NCBI RefSeq assembly: GCF_043555865.1
Contig: NZ_JBIGHY010000008.1
Coordinates: 62,001-126,000 of the forward strand
DNA: 64,000 nt
Direction: 5' to 3'
From: Pelomonas dachongensis
GTDB taxonomy: Bacteria; Pseudomonadota; Gammaproteobacteria; Burkholderiales; Burkholderiaceae_C
Shown: piece after piece, positions 8,556-17,529 of the stretch
Layout: every line of letters begins with the position of its first letter
Position numbering within the stretch: the stretch's first letter is position 1
Translations under genes and position numbers: made by a program
Notes under the pieces: model-generated
Seen by the model: only the letters and a program-made list of their open reading frames with translations
What the model was told of the DNA's origin: nothing
Database searches by the model: none

Positions 8556-9212
8556 TCAATGTCCGGACATCCGGGTTTCGTGATCGAAACTGACCTCCAC
8601 GCGAGTCCAGCACTTGACCGGCTTGCCGTTCAATTGACCCGGCGTGAAGCCGACCGCCATGAACGCGTCTCGCGCCGCCTCAAACAACGGGTCGGGCAAG
8701 CGGGCGTCGCCGTCGAGCTCGACGCGCTCCACGGTCCCCTCCTCATCAAGGTAGAGCTTCAGGACCGCCGTGTAGGAAGCCTTCAGGTGCCAGTTCTGAG
8801 GCCAGAGGAGTGGCACGGCACCCCGCGGCACAGGCGCTGTGCTGAGCAGTCCACGAGGCACGTAGACCGACGCCGCCACGGGTGCGGTGACCCAGGAGTC
8901 CAGGGCAAGCGGCTCACTTGAAGCGCGCGAGGGCGCAGACGCGGCTTCTGAGGGGGAAGTTGGTCGGGCCTCGGCAATGACGCCCTCCAAAGCACTGCTC
9001 GGTTCAGGGAGGTCCAATTGGCGCACCACCACCGGCTGTGGGGCCTGGATGTGTGGCGCCTGCAACCGTTCGCGCTGCCAAGAGAGAACCGTATCCGACC
9101 AGATGCCTATCAACCCAACGTGGGCCATCAACACACCTGCCAGGCATGCTGCAAGCATGCCGCGCCGTAGGGCGCGGCGTCTGGCCGGGTTCAATTCATC
9201 AGTTCGCGCCAA
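8556..9212 (-). CDS. TonB-like C-terminal domain protein at the end of the pil operon
   Basis: Up to 218 residues. A single transmembrane helix (about residues 16-37) is followed by a Pro/Ala/Ser-rich periplasmic stretch and a C-terminal domain (about 145-212) resembling TonB/energy-transducer C-termini: YTAVLKLYLDEEGTVERVEL, FEAARDAFMAVGFTPGQLNGKPV, then a final strand. It overlaps the 3' end of pilY1, so it belongs to that operon. No ATG fits the first residues; a TTG at 9212 or 9194 (overlapping the pilY1 stop) or an ATG at 9158 are possible starts. No ExbB/ExbD or receptor genes are nearby, so energy transduction is not established; a periplasmic scaffold for the pilus is another possibility. 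Confidence 0.7.
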   Translation of the reverse strand: MARTDELNPARRRALRRGMLAACLAGVLMAHVGLIGIWSDTVLSWQRERLQAPHIQAPQPVVVRQLDLPEPSSALEGVIAEARPTSPSEAASAPSRASSEPLALDSWVTAPVAASVYVPRGLLSTAPVPRGAVPLLWPQNWHLKASYTAVLKLYLDEEGTVERVELDGDARLPDPLFEAARDAFMAVGFTPGQLNGKPVKCWTRVEVSFDHETRMSGH

Positions 9213-12200
9213 GAGGTGCGTCGCAAAGTGGTCGCCGGAAGGTTGGTGAGGTCAGCACCAGGCAGAGGTGTCGTTCCGCCCTTGTCGTCTTCCGCCAGCG
9301 TCACCATTTTTTGATCTGACGTTATGAGCGTCGTCAAACCCACCGTCAAATCCGGAAGAGAGTAGGTGAGCAGCGGCTTACCCGAGCCGACATCCAGATA
9401 GTAGATCCAGGAGGTACCACCCGGCGAGCAGACGGTGGGAGATGGCACGTTGCCCGCAACGATCAGTTGATTGAGTTGCTGGTCAAAGTCCACATTGACC
9501 CGCTCCCCGCTGGTCAGATTCAAATCTACGTACCAGCCTTTCTTCGCGGCCCAGTCAACGGTTGCTCCGTTAACAAGCCCGTTGCGCGTGCTGTTGATGG
9601 TCTGCTTGACCATACCGACATTGCTGCGCAGCGCGCCCAGGCCACTGACTGCGAGCTCATCCTTGAACGTGTAGATGGACTGCAGCGACGTGTCCCCGAT
9701 GTCGCTCGTGCCGAGGTAACGCCCCGTGGCGACGGACACCACCGCGTACTTGTAGTTGCCGTCCAGGATCTCCGTCATCACTGGGCGGGTCGTGATGGGC
9801 TGGCTGGCACCAGCGGTCTGCGCTACCAGAGTCGCCTCCCTGCCACTCGGTGCATAGTTGTCGTCAAAGTCAAAACGCCACACGTTGCCCAGCATGTCCC
9901 CACCATAAACGCGGGCGGCGACACCCAGCTTGTCGTCATCGATCCACGCATTGATCTTGCCCAGGTTGCTAGGCGTGCTTGTATTGCCGACATTGGTCGT
10001 GCCGACTTTGGTCGCGATGGTGCTTATGGACGCACCCGTCAACGCGTCAACCACATACAAATAGCCGCCACCATCACCGGGGCTGACGTTGTTGTAGCCG
10101 GACGTGAACATCACGACCCACTTGCCACTCTTATTCTTGGTGATGATCGGGTTGCCGTAGCTGTAGCCCAGATTGGTTTCGGTGAACTCCCACAACAGCG
10201 CCGGACTCTCGGGATTGGTGATGTCGAGCGCGTAATAGCCCCGCCCGCCCTTGCCCAGGCCGCCAACAAGGATGGTGCGCCATTTGCTGCCGTCATAAAT
10301 ATCAGACACCACCGGCGCGCCGTCGACGAAGAAGCGGTGCTTGGCTTCGTAGTTGGTATCGGCCAGCAAATACAGGTTGGACATAACCATGGAGGGCACA
10401 TACGCCCACAACTCCGTGCCGCCAGTCGTATCCGCGACGTCGTCACTGACCTTGATCGCGTGAAGCATGCCGTCGTTGGCGCCGACGTAGAGGACGCCGA
10501 ATGTCTTCGCGCGCGTCTGGGCCACGTAGTCACTGTAGCCATCGCCCGAGTAGCTGAGCGGCGCCTTCTTCACGTACACCGGCGCACCATTGACGATGTC
10601 TCCCAGGGGGCTGGCGCGGGTGCGGAACACCTTGTCCGCATCGGCCGCTGCGGACTGCTCCAACGCCGCGCTGCCGCGAAGGAAGGACACGAGATTGTCA
10701 GCTGTCGCCTTCGGCTTGGCGTCCGTAGACAGCGACGTGCACTGCGACAGCTTCTCCGCGCCGGATGTGCAGAGCCCGTCAAACATCGCCAGCTTGCCTG
10801 CTGCGCTGAGGTTGTCCTTGTTGAACTCAGCGAGAGTGCCACTCTTGTTGAACAGGATCTTGCGTGTCCCCTGGTTCTTGATGCGCTCTGCAGCGGACCA
10901 GATCGGCTTTGTGGTGAGCGCCGTTCCCTTCGCTGTGTCGATCTTGAAGGCATTGATCGTGCCATCCCAGGTCTTGGTGGTGTACAGCGGGATGAACAGC
11001 CAGTCATCGCCACTGGAGGGCATCAGGGAACTGGTGGCGGCGGCAGCTGAACTGCCCGTAGACGCATCGATCCTGTTCAGCGCATCCACCAGGCTGGTCG
11101 CCATGTCGGCCGCATTGTTAGCACTGTAGTACGTGCCTCGGCCGTTGACTGCAGCGTGCCAGAGATCGTCAATGCGCTCCGCGCCGGTGTTGCTGATCGG
11201 ATCAGGCCAGACCTTGGTGCCCTGCTTGATCTCCCAGAAATCGCCGCTGCGCTGCGTTTCGTAATCCTTGTCGTAGGTCAGCGTGCCGCTCAGACCCAGC
11301 CCCAGCGTGAACGTCGTCATGTGCTGTGCAGAGTTGGTGTCCTTGGTGTCGGTGGGCACCTTGTTCTCGCATACGTCCTGGTTGGCCACCGAACCGGTGC
11401 AATTGCCCCTGGTCGACGTGCGGAGGTCGGTGACGTAGTAGTACTGCGCCACGTCGGCGAGCGTACCGCCGACGCCCGTGCCGTAAATGGCATCGCGCAT
11501 GGGCAGCGCCACACCGCTGCCGGTATCCATGTTGCCGATCTCCGTCGTGCCATTGATCTCGTACGGCTTGGCGTCCGCCTGATTCCAGTAACCGTCGGTC
11601 GACAGGATGGTGTAGTTGCGTTGGCAGGCGTACTGCATTGGGTCGGACTGACCAGTCAGCTGCTTGGCGTAGTAGCGGCCCGCGCGTGCCAGCGCCGGTC
11701 GCAGAGGCGTGTTGCCGCCACCGGATGTCGTGTACAGGCGCGTGAAGAAGTCCGCCTTCTGCGTTCCAGAGTCGTAGTCCCGAATGTTCAGGAAACCTGA
11801 GCTGTCGGCACCGCCGTTTGCATGCTGACTGATCTTGGAGAAACCGACCCGGAATCGCGACGCATCAATCTTTGCAAAAGCGCGCCCCGCGCCCGCACGC
11901 ATCGCCAGCATGCGGGTGCGGTAAAAAGCGAACCAGTTGGCGTAGTTCTGCTTCTGCGCCTCCGACGCATTGGAAGCGCGCACGACATTGAAGTCGGTAG
12001 AGGCGCACGAGGTGCTGGAGGCGCCCGTCTTGCGAGTCGCCCACAGGAAGGGACCTATCCTGCCCTCAGTCTTCGTCGTCGTCGTCGTGGTCTGGAGGGC
12101 GCAGCTGTTGTTCGTCCCGGTTCCACACCTCATGCCGGGCGCATTGACCCGGATCACCTCAACGACAGTGGTCGTCGTTGAATCGCTGGGGGCGTCGTAG

Positions 12201-12712
12201 GTGGACGTGCTTGTGGTCTCAGGCGGATAGCAGCTCGCGTCGTTGCGTCGGCCGCAGACCTTCGTCGTCGTGTTCGAACTGCTACTGATCGTCGCCCCCG
12301 TGACCTCAGGCGTCTCCGGGTTGTTGTTCCTCAGATCGACGGCATCGGCGATGACTTGCTTGTAGCCGTCATTCCATGCAGCCGAGAACGTGGCCGGATT
12401 CATCGGCGTGCCGTCTGCTTTGAGCGGAGGGGCATACGTCCGATTCGGATCAAAGAAGATCAGGTTGCGATCCACCGATCCGAAGCAGACGTTGTCGGTC
12501 GGCGCGTTGTCCGGAAGATAGTTGTAGCTCATCGAACCGGAGTCATCCAGCACGAACATCAGGTTGCTACGCACTAACGTGCCGTTGGCCATACTGCTAA
12601 GTGGACGGTCGATGAGGTCGGCCGTGCCGGCGCAAGCTTGCCCAGCGATCAGCAGAGCACCGATTTGGAGAATCGTCCTCAACAACCTTGGAAGAAAAGA
12701 GGTGGTCTTCAT
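9191..12712 (-). CDS. pilY1: PilY1-type pilus tip adhesin/biogenesis factor
   Basis: 1173 residues with a signal peptide (cleavage near QACAG). The N-terminal half carries a von Willebrand A-like domain with the MIDAS motif DDSGSMS (near residues 56-62). The C-terminal half is the PilY1 beta-propeller, including FVDGAPVVSDIYDG, ILVGGLGKGGRGYYALDIT and the calcium-site region ending in VYGGDMLGNVWRFDFD. PilY1 primes pilus assembly with the minor pilins and acts in adhesion and mechanosensing. An AGGAAAG ribosome site precedes the ATG. The gene follows pilX by 17 bases, completing pilE-fimT-pilV-pilW-pilX-pilY1. Confidence 0.95.
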   Translation of the reverse strand: MKTTSFLPRLLRTILQIGALLIAGQACAGTADLIDRPLSSMANGTLVRSNLMFVLDDSGSMSYNYLPDNAPTDNVCFGSVDRNLIFFDPNRTYAPPLKADGTPMNPATFSAAWNDGYKQVIADAVDLRNNNPETPEVTGATISSSSNTTTKVCGRRNDASCYPPETTSTSTYDAPSDSTTTTVVEVIRVNAPGMRCGTGTNNSCALQTTTTTTKTEGRIGPFLWATRKTGASSTSCASTDFNVVRASNASEAQKQNYANWFAFYRTRMLAMRAGAGRAFAKIDASRFRVGFSKISQHANGGADSSGFLNIRDYDSGTQKADFFTRLYTTSGGGNTPLRPALARAGRYYAKQLTGQSDPMQYACQRNYTILSTDGYWNQADAKPYEINGTTEIGNMDTGSGVALPMRDAIYGTGVGGTLADVAQYYYVTDLRTSTRGNCTGSVANQDVCENKVPTDTKDTNSAQHMTTFTLGLGLSGTLTYDKDYETQRSGDFWEIKQGTKVWPDPISNTGAERIDDLWHAAVNGRGTYYSANNAADMATSLVDALNRIDASTGSSAAAATSSLMPSSGDDWLFIPLYTTKTWDGTINAFKIDTAKGTALTTKPIWSAAERIKNQGTRKILFNKSGTLAEFNKDNLSAAGKLAMFDGLCTSGAEKLSQCTSLSTDAKPKATADNLVSFLRGSAALEQSAAADADKVFRTRASPLGDIVNGAPVYVKKAPLSYSGDGYSDYVAQTRAKTFGVLYVGANDGMLHAIKVSDDVADTTGGTELWAYVPSMVMSNLYLLADTNYEAKHRFFVDGAPVVSDIYDGSKWRTILVGGLGKGGRGYYALDITNPESPALLWEFTETNLGYSYGNPIITKNKSGKWVVMFTSGYNNVSPGDGGGYLYVVDALTGASISTIATKVGTTNVGNTSTPSNLGKINAWIDDDKLGVAARVYGGDMLGNVWRFDFDDNYAPSGREATLVAQTAGASQPITTRPVMTEILDGNYKYAVVSVATGRYLGTSDIGDTSLQSIYTFKDELAVSGLGALRSNVGMVKQTINSTRNGLVNGATVDWAAKKGWYVDLNLTSGERVNVDFDQQLNQLIVAGNVPSPTVCSPGGTSWIYYLDVGSGKPLLTYSLPDLTVGLTTLITSDQKMVTLAEDDKGGTTPLPGADLTNLPATTLRRTSWRELMN

Positions 12713-12729
12713 CTTGCTTTCCTGCTGCC

Positions 12730-13413
12730 TCAGCGTTGAATGATGGTTTCCGTGAACGACACCGTGCCGCGAGCGCTGGTCGAGCGAACAACGATGCGGT
12801 AGTACTGCGCGTTGGTGACCACGATCTCCACCTTGCGTTTGTTGTAGTCGGTCGACCCCTTGTTACCGCCGCCAGTCAACGCCGAGCCAATGGGCGTTGC
12901 GCAGTCAATCGCTGAGGGCGCGCCTTCTGTGGCACAAAGACGCGTGATCAGGTAGCGCGCAGTGTTGGCGCCGCCGTTGAGACTGATTTGGCTGGACGGG
13001 GCCACGCAGGTCCCAAAGGATGTCGAGGCATAGAGCGCGCAATTGCCGCTGCCCGTCCAGTCAACCACCGCTCGCGTGGTCAGACTCGACCCCTGCCCCG
13101 TGACATCCAACGCATCACGGCTGGCGGCGTAATAGCCTGCAGCCGGCTGATCCGAATTCAAGGTGGTCGCGGAGGCCGTATTGAGATAGGCGATCGCCTG
13201 CTCGGCGGCTTGGCTGGCCGCAGACGTGGCATCCTGCTTGAAACCGAGGTTGCCGATCACCAGTGAACTGGTGTCGACCGAACGAATCAGGGCAACGGCG
13301 GCCAGCGAAATTGCCACCAATGCCAGCAGCGCAAAAAGCAACGAGAGACCACGCTGAGCCTTACGCTCAGCGTAGCGCTCGCGCCCAATCAATAGTTTCC
13401 TACGCGTAATCAT
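12730..13413 (-). CDS. pilX: PilX-type minor pilin/assembly protein
   Basis: 227 residues. The N-terminus has the PilX signature QRGLSLLFALLALVAISLAA, a hydrophobic pilin-like helix without the usual Phe-Thr-Leu-Ile-Glu start; PilX proteins keep Leu where most prepilins have Glu5. The rest is a globular pilin domain ending in VSFTETIIQR. PilX is part of the priming complex that carries PilY1 to the pilus tip. It sits between pilW and pilY1 with a one-base gap to pilW. Confidence 0.9.
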   Translation of the reverse strand: MITRRKLLIGRERYAERKAQRGLSLLFALLALVAISLAAVALIRSVDTSSLVIGNLGFKQDATSAASQAAEQAIAYLNTASATTLNSDQPAAGYYAASRDALDVTGQGSSLTTRAVVDWTGSGNCALYASTSFGTCVAPSSQISLNGGANTARYLITRLCATEGAPSAIDCATPIGSALTGGGNKGSTDYNKRKVEIVVTNAQYYRIVVRSTSARGTVSFTETIIQR

Positions 13414-13414
13414 T

Positions 13415-14515
13415 TCAACCTCCCCAGATCACGTTGCGCAAGGGGATCGTGACCTCCGAGACCGCATAGCGGTAGTGCTTCCAGTCGGGCACGGAGTCGA
13501 TCTTCAACGTGAGGCAGTTGCTCGTGCCGCAGGCCGTTGCGCCAGCAACCGTGGTGGAGGTGCCAACGTCCCACACAGGCGAGGCCAGCGTCACCTCTTC
13601 CTTCTGGAAGGCGCTGCTGCGCGCCACCAGAGCGATGCGCACGGAGCGAACCTGCTGCCAGCCTGCGTTCGTCGTGGGCGTGACCCGGTCGTAGCTGTCC
13701 ACCACGTCATCGCCGTTCGTGTCCTTGCCGTATAGCGCGCGCAGATTCACGATCTGAGGAAAGATGTCCTGAGACTGCAGGGCGCCAGATGCAGGGTTCA
13801 ACGTCTGCTGCTGCAGGTTGTACGCGGCAGACACGGAGAACGTGCGGCGGACCACTTGCCCCGCATTGACCAGCAAGGACCCTGCTAAGTAGCCCGCTGC
13901 GGGAGCCACGTTGGCGCCAGAGTTCCAAGCGGAGGGGCCATGGACCAGCTGATTGGTGTTGGCAAGCTGGGTCACCATGTAGGCGCCGCACCAATTCGTC
14001 GCCGAATGGGAGCCCGGGACCGCGATGACCATGTCGCCCACCGAAATGCCGACCGCCGATCGCACCGTGAACCGGTCCGCCGTAGTCGGGTGGTCCACGC
14101 TCACCACGGCCGGAACCGAGTAGGGACGACTCGAATACATGACGGTGACACTGTCTGACGCGTCATTGGCACCTGCCATGATCACCACCGGGACCAGAGG
14201 CCAGCTGAACGCGCCGGCAGTTGTGTGGTTTGCATTCACGGTGCATCCCAGCACGGACAGTTCATTGATCAGGCCATAGCCCGCCATCTGAACCTCACGC
14301 TGCAGCGTGTACATCGCCAACGATCCATTCACCTGTGCATCCGCCCCTCCGGTGGTGGCGCGCTTGTAGCCTTCAGCGAAAGACATGACCTGGGCGACAA
14401 CCAGCACCACCACGATGCCCAGCACCATGCCCACCATCAACTCGATCAACGTGACGCCGCGAGCGCAGGCGGCGCCCTTGGAGCGCGAGAGCCGGGAAAT
14501 GTTCAACATTGCCAT
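13415..14515 (-). CDS. pilW: PilW-type minor pilin
   Basis: About 366 residues from the ATG at 14513-14515 (GTG at 14521 and ATG at 14509 are alternatives; GGAG lies upstream). The type III prepilin signal ends CARG, followed by VTLIELMVGMVLGIVVVLV, with Glu5 kept. The large C-terminal domain is typical of PilW, which is longer than the other minor pilins. It works with PilV, PilX and FimT in initiating the type IV pilus. Confidence 0.92.
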   Translation of the reverse strand: MAMLNISRLSRSKGAACARGVTLIELMVGMVLGIVVVLVVAQVMSFAEGYKRATTGGADAQVNGSLAMYTLQREVQMAGYGLINELSVLGCTVNANHTTAGAFSWPLVPVVIMAGANDASDSVTVMYSSRPYSVPAVVSVDHPTTADRFTVRSAVGISVGDMVIAVPGSHSATNWCGAYMVTQLANTNQLVHGPSAWNSGANVAPAAGYLAGSLLVNAGQVVRRTFSVSAAYNLQQQTLNPASGALQSQDIFPQIVNLRALYGKDTNGDDVVDSYDRVTPTTNAGWQQVRSVRIALVARSSAFQKEEVTLASPVWDVGTSTTVAGATACGTSNCLTLKIDSVPDWKHYRYAVSEVTIPLRNVIWGG

Positions 14516-14530
14516 CGCCACAGCACTCCG

Positions 14531-14941
14531 TCAGTTGATGGACACAGCGGTGGAGAACCGATTCGTCGATTCACCGGGCTGCGTCCAGCGAATCTGAATG
14601 GTGACCACGCCAGCCGGAGTGACGGTGACCGTCGAGGCGCCATTGGGCAGGCGCGCGGCCACCCGTGCCTGCCAGTCAGTGCAGGCCGTGCGGCAGGACG
14701 CGGTGGCGTACTGCGACAAGTTGGCCCGGTCGTTCCACATGACGCCAATCAATTGCTGAGAAAGGAATGCAGCCTCGGCGCGAAACGTCGCGGACGTCTG
14801 CGCGCGTGTCATCGACCCTTGCAAGCCGACCACACCCAAAATACCCAGCGAGCAGATCAGCAGTGCAACGAGCGCTTCGAGCATCGCAAAGCCGGTACTG
14901 CGGCTGCGGCGTCCAGCACGTACGGCGGGATGCAGTTTCAT
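14531..14941 (-). CDS. pilV: PilV-type minor pilin
   Basis: 136 residues when begun at the ATG at 14939-14941, which has GGAG a few bases upstream; a longer reading frame exists but overlaps fimT. The prepilin motif is STGFAMLEALVALLICSLG, with Glu5 conserved. The remainder is a short pilin domain with a Cys pair (SCRTAC). It lies between fimT and pilW as usual in the minor pilin operon. Confidence 0.9.
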   Translation of the reverse strand: MKLHPAVRAGRRSRSTGFAMLEALVALLICSLGILGVVGLQGSMTRAQTSATFRAEAAFLSQQLIGVMWNDRANLSQYATASCRTACTDWQARVAARLPNGASTVTVTPAGVVTIQIRWTQPGESTNRFSTAVSIN

Positions 14942-14967
14942 GAATGAGTCTCCATCTTTGCCATCAC

Positions 14968-15570
14968 TCAGCAGCCACGCGGGTCGCCGCTTGAGGTGAC
15001 CTTCGGATCGCACATGCGAACCGTACCGCCGGTGCCCACGACGATGCGAAGTGGGCGGGAATCATCATCGGAAGTGCTGCTGACTACCGAGATGGTGGCG
15101 ATGTCACCTGCATTCGCCGCGCGCCCAAAACCGTTGAAGACGACATCTGGCGCCTCTTCGTTCGCCGCGCTTAGTGCTTTGACTGTCACGCGAGCGCCAC
15201 CGCTTCCGGCTGCTTGCTTGTCAAGGATCCGGGGCGCCGTGGAGTCACTCACCTCGACATCGCACTTATCGCTCGGATCGTCCAGGCTCACAACCCAGGA
15301 CGCGCCCCCGCCCGAAGTTTGGCAACTGCCGTCCATCACGGCGGGATCCGTCAGCGAAACCAGCGAGAAGCGTACGTTCTCATTGCGTCGCATGGCCTCA
15401 GACCGCGCGCGCTGCAGGCCGTTGACCATGCCGGTGGCGACGTTACGGATCTGCGTATTGCGAATCCAGGTGCTGACATTGGGCGCCACTGCCATCAGCA
15501 TGATGGCCAGCAACGCCAGCACGACCATCACCTCGACCAGGGAAACGCCCCGCGACCGCGCGCGCATCAT
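14968..15570 (-). CDS. fimT: FimT/FimU-type (GspH-like) minor pilin
   Basis: 200 residues from ATG 15568-15570, preceded by a GAGGG ribosome site eight bases after the pilE stop. The prepilin cleavage motif SRGVSLVEVMVVLALLAIML is followed by a GspH/FimT globular domain in which RNTQIRNVATGMVNGLQRARSEA is the typical post-helix segment; the protein ends with a Cys pair (MCDP...RGC). FimT-type pilins join the priming complex and in some species bind DNA during uptake. A longer reading frame extends upstream but would overlap pilE. Confidence 0.9.
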   Translation of the reverse strand: MMRARSRGVSLVEVMVVLALLAIMLMAVAPNVSTWIRNTQIRNVATGMVNGLQRARSEAMRRNENVRFSLVSLTDPAVMDGSCQTSGGGASWVVSLDDPSDKCDVEVSDSTAPRILDKQAAGSGGARVTVKALSAANEEAPDVVFNGFGRAANAGDIATISVVSSTSDDDSRPLRIVVGTGGTVRMCDPKVTSSGDPRGC

Positions 15571-15577
15571 GATGCCC

Positions 15578-16048
15578 TCAGCTGCACGATGTGCTCTTGA
15601 CCAGCCAGCAGTTCTTGCCCGTGACGGCCGCGCCCTTGAAGGTCGTCGTCGTCTGCAAGTTGCTGTGGTTGATGGTGTAGACGTGACCAACGGACGACGT
15701 GCCCGTCTTGCCAGTCGCCGTGACCGTATAGCCTTGGCCAGCGGCCGAAAGTCCGCAGGAGTAGGTGAAGTTCTTGGCGCCCGTCGGCGCAAATCCATTC
15801 CAGCTCGGTGCCGCATTCCCGTCCGCGCAGGCATCCGTCCCGTAGCGCCGGTTGTCCTGATAGAACTGCTCCAGCTTGACCCGATAGTCCGCGAGTTGCG
15901 AGAAGGCCTCGGTCAAGGACCCGCGACGCACGTAATCGGTGTACGCCGGCATGGCCACGGCAGCCAAGATACTGATGATCCCGACGACGATCATCAGCTC
16001 GATCAGCGTGAAGCCGCGTTGCGAAACGGAGCGCGCGAGTCTGGGCAT
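15578..16048 (-). CDS. pilE: Type IV pilin, PilE-like
   Basis: 156 residues. The prepilin leader ends QRG, followed by FTLIELMIVVGIISILAAVA, a textbook type IVa pilin helix with Glu5. The C-terminal domain carries Cys residues in SCGLSA and NCWLVKSTSCS that could form the D-region disulfide. PilE-family proteins with VRRGSLTEAFSQLADYRVKLEQFYQDNRRY are common as minor pilins heading pilVWXY1 operons, so it may be a minor rather than the major subunit. It is the first gene of the operon; the ~220 bases upstream hold a palindrome and a tandem repeat. Confidence 0.92.
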   Translation of the reverse strand: MPRLARSVSQRGFTLIELMIVVGIISILAAVAMPAYTDYVRRGSLTEAFSQLADYRVKLEQFYQDNRRYGTDACADGNAAPSWNGFAPTGAKNFTYSCGLSAAGQGYTVTATGKTGTSSVGHVYTINHSNLQTTTTFKGAAVTGKNCWLVKSTSCS

Positions 16049-16136
16049 GAGCGAGTCCTGGAAGAGCGGTGGAGGAGCAAAATCGCGTCACCAATGAAGC
16101 CGTTGGCGCGCTGTTGGCAGCAATTCTCTGCAATGT

Positions 16137-16156
16137 CGGCGTGCAACGGCGTGCAA
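16137..16156. repeat. Perfect 10-bp tandem repeat upstream of pilE
   Basis: CGGCGTGCAA occurs twice head to tail, 89 bases upstream of the pilE start codon. On the operon's strand this reads TTGCACGCCG twice, followed by a third partial TTGCA. It sits where an activator or promoter element for the pil operon would lie. I tested it as a sigma54 -24/-12 pair and the spacing is wrong by one or two bases. Function unknown. Confidence 0.6.
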
Positions 16157-16219
16157 ACTGCCCATCTCGGCATGCCTTTTAGACGGACGCGAACGCCACC
16201 GCGACGAACGGCATACAAA

Positions 16220-16237
16220 GGTAAGCAATTGCTTACC
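16220..16237. promoter_or_regulatory. Perfect 18-bp palindrome upstream of pilE
   Basis: GGTAAGCAATTGCTTACC is an exact inverted repeat with no central gap, 172 bases upstream of pilE and about 35 bases from the presumed 3' end of the group II intron. The symmetry and AT-rich centre fit a dimeric regulator site (MarR/TetR-like size). With no loop and no T-run it is a poor terminator. The regulator is not in the window. Confidence 0.45.
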
Positions 16238-16271
16238 GGCGACGATGATCCGGACCTCCGACCCCAACAAG

Positions 16272-17475
<1,204 letters not shown>

Positions 17476-17478
17476 CCA

Positions 17479-17506
17479 ATAAAAAAGCGACCCTCAGGTC
17501 GCTCTT
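17479..17506 (-). terminator. Rho-independent terminator of gltBD
   Basis: On the minus strand AGCGACC-TGAG-GGTCGCT forms a seven-base-pair stem (17486-17503), followed by a T6 run. It lies 27 bases after the gltD stop codon. The group II intron begins four bases beyond the T-run. Confidence 0.85.
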
Positions 17507-17529
17507 TGTGAACGGCAGACCGCCTTTCT

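Noticed and set aside
16137..16156. Possible sigma54 -24/-12 promoter before pilE formed by the TTGCAC/TTGCA repeats
   Set aside because: The GG dinucleotide of the -24 element is missing and the spacing is off by one or two bases in every alignment.
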